From positions 1,289,200 through 1,353,199 of the forward strand of contig NZ_LR733406.1 of the NCBI RefSeq assembly GCF_902506505.1: a stretch of DNA of 64,000 nt, read 5' to 3'. Made by a program: the position numbers and the translations under genes. Of this stretch, positions 62,721 through 64,000 are shown piece after piece (the stretch's first letter is position 1; each line of letters opens with the position of its first letter). Origin of the DNA: Pseudomonas sp. 8AS (GTDB taxonomy: Bacteria; Pseudomonadota; Gammaproteobacteria; Pseudomonadales; Pseudomonadaceae). The notes under the pieces were generated by a model, which saw nothing but the letters and a program-made list of their open reading frames with translations, was not told the origin of the DNA and did no database searches.

Positions 62721-64000
62721 CAGGCTGTCCAGCACATGCAGGCTGTAGCCCGGCACGGCCTTGGCATGACGCTTGGCCTCCGAGGCCAGGCCGGCCAGTT
62801 GGCTGGCATCCAGATCGGCACAGGCCGATTCGCGCAGCTGCACCACGCCGACCGACAGCGACAGCAGGGGAAATTCCTCGCGCCGGCCCTGGCGGTTGTG
62901 GGCGACGAAACAGCCGGCCTGCAGGTGTTCGTCGCGGTAGAAGCGCCGGCACTGGCCCTGGAAGTCCTCCAGCAGCAGCTGGATGCGCTTGCGCCAGTCG
63001 GCCGAGCCGAGCACCAGCATGAAGTCGTCGCCGCCGATATGGCCGACGAAGTCGCGGCTGGGGTCGACCCGCTCGTTCAGGCACTGCGCCAGGCACAGCA
63101 GTACCTCATCGCCCTTGGCATAGCCGTAGAGGTCGTTGAATGGCTTGAAACTGTCGATATCCACATAGCACACCGCCGCAGCGCGGCCCTGCTGCAGCAG
63201 GCGGCTCAGGCACTGCTGGATCGGCACGTTGCCCGGCAGCAGGGTCAGCGGGTTGGCATGGCGGGCCTGCTGGATCTTCAGCTCGGTGATCAGCTTGAGC
63301 ACGTCGATCACCCGGCCCAGGCCGCGATAACGGCCGTGCTGGGTGATGATGAAGTCTTCCTCGATGCGCTGGCGCGCGCGGCTGGTGAGCAGGCGGCTGA
63401 CCTGCTGCAGCGACTGGCCGAGGTCCACGGCGAGAACGTCGGTGCTCATCAGCCGGCTGATCGGCTTGCGCGCGAACAGCTCGGTGGCGAACGGCTTGAG
63501 CAGGGCCTCCGACAGCGAATTGCGGTGGATGATGCCGAGCGGTTGCTGCTGGTCGTCGAGCACGGCCAGTGAGTTGAGGTTGGCCTGGGCGCGAAAGGCC
63601 TCCAGCACCTCGGCGGTGGCCGTGTCGTGGCTCACTGCGGGCTGCTCGTTGAGCAGGGCGGTGAGGTCGGCGCTGTCCTCGCCGAGGCTGCCGATCAGGC
63701 TGTCCAGTTGTGGCAGCAGCTTGCGCGCGTCGCGTGGCGGCTGCTCCTGCGGCCGGCCGAGCAGGTAGCCCTGCAGCAGGTCCACGCCCATCTCGCTGAG
63801 CACGGCCAGTTCTTCCGCCAGCTCGATGCCCTCGGCGATCACCTGGGCGCGCGAGGCCTTGGCCATCTTCAGGATGGAGCCGACGAATTCGCGCTTCACC
63901 GCGTCCTGGTGGATGCCGTCGATGAAGTGGCGGTCGATCTTCACGTAGTCCGGGCGCAGCTCGGACCACAGGCGCAGGCTGGAGTAGCCGGCGCCGAGGT
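62712..64000 (-). CDS. EAL-CBS-GGDEF protein, C-terminal part (5' truncated by window)
   Basis: The frame is open past 64000. Visible order: the end of an EAL domain (GAGYSSLRLW, VKIDRHFIDG, IAEGIE, QGYLLGRP), a pair of CBS domains (about 63100-63600 in the window), and a GGDEF domain with the variant signature GGDDF. No I-site RxxD precedes it. EAL-CBS-GGDEF order is unusual, and the degenerate GGDEF suggests it may be regulatory or have weak cyclase activity, while EAL function cannot be judged without the N-terminus. CBS pairs often bind adenosine ligands. Confidence 0.9.
   Translation of the reverse strand, partial: LGAGYSSLRLWSELRPDYVKIDRHFIDGIHQDAVKREFVGSILKMAKASRAQVIAEGIELAEELAVLSEMGVDLLQGYLLGRPQEQPPRDARKLLPQLDSLIGSLGEDSADLTALLNEQPAVSHDTATAEVLEAFRAQANLNSLAVLDDQQQPLGIIHRNSLSEALLKPFATELFARKPISRLMSTDVLAVDLGQSLQQVSRLLTSRARQRIEEDFIITQHGRYRGLGRVIDVLKLITELKIQQARHANPLTLLPGNVPIQQCLSRLLQQGRAAAVCYVDIDSFKPFNDLYGYAKGDEVLLCLAQCLNERVDPSRDFVGHIGGDDFMLVLGSADWRKRIQLLLEDFQGQCRRFYRDEHLQAGCFVAHNRQGRREEFPLLSLSVGVVQLRESACADLDASQLAGLASEAKRHAKAVPGYSLHVLDSLSA

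Overview
The window reads as a high-GC gammaproteobacterial chromosome, almost certainly a Pseudomonas related to the P. aeruginosa group. The clearest signs are the order rseP-bamA-skp-lpxD-fabZ-lpxA-lpxB-rnhB-dnaE-accA, tilS, pyrG-kdsA-eno-ftsB-ispD, strong Pseudomonas-type codon bias, and REP elements of the GTGGGAGCGG type. I see no phage, plasmid, insertion sequence, CRISPR array or rRNA. This assignment rests on recognition of gene order and proteins, not on a database search.

Layout. 1-19.1 kb is a dense, nearly all plus-strand core block: outer-membrane assembly (rseP, bamA, skp), lipid A and fatty acid synthesis (lpxD, fabZ, lpxA, lpxB, accA), replication and nucleic acid enzymes (rnhB, dnaE, tilS), then pyrG, kdsA, eno, ftsB and ispD. 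19-26.5 kb is a mixed block: a chemoreceptor with a sigma-28-type promoter, an M48 lipoprotein protease, a SnoaL-like protein, a manganese exporter under a yybP-ykoY riboswitch, rsmC, a 2-hydroxyacid dehydrogenase and a LysE-type exporter. 26.5-36.1 kb looks like a hydrophobic-acid utilisation locus: thiolase, divergent acyl-CoA ligase, DUF1302 outer-membrane protein, DUF1329 LolB-like periplasmic protein, and a MalT-type LuxR regulator. The regulator is followed in frame by a 35-codon remnant of an AraC regulator.

36.2-48.5 kb holds an MBL hydrolase, an OmpA lipoprotein, a large CHASE hybrid kinase with a tandemly duplicated PAS domain, a REC-PAS-GGDEF-EAL partner, an acyltransferase, pta-ackA and a DUF3565 protein. 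48.6-58.2 kb holds slyD, glutathione peroxidase, a nitroreductase, a TetR/old-yellow-enzyme pair sharing an operator, a glycosyltransferase whose stop codon lies in a REP element, cysZ, a CHASE4-GGDEF enzyme, trxB, and a guanidinium exporter behind a guanidine-II (mini-ykkC) riboswitch. 58.4-64 kb holds rdgC, tRNA-Val and tRNA-Asp, an FKBP lipoprotein, a DnaA-box cluster, a frameshifted YkvA/DUF1232 gene, an overlapping XRE-unknown-Sel1 trio and the 3' part of an EAL-CBS-GGDEF gene.

The strongest candidates for something not fully described are the 26.6-36.2 kb locus, read as an outer membrane-to-CoA import and activation route with a promoter suited to its own MalT-type activator, and the DnaA-box/AT-rich segment at 60.8-60.94 kb. 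The two riboswitches are known classes, but here they assign function directly to their genes.
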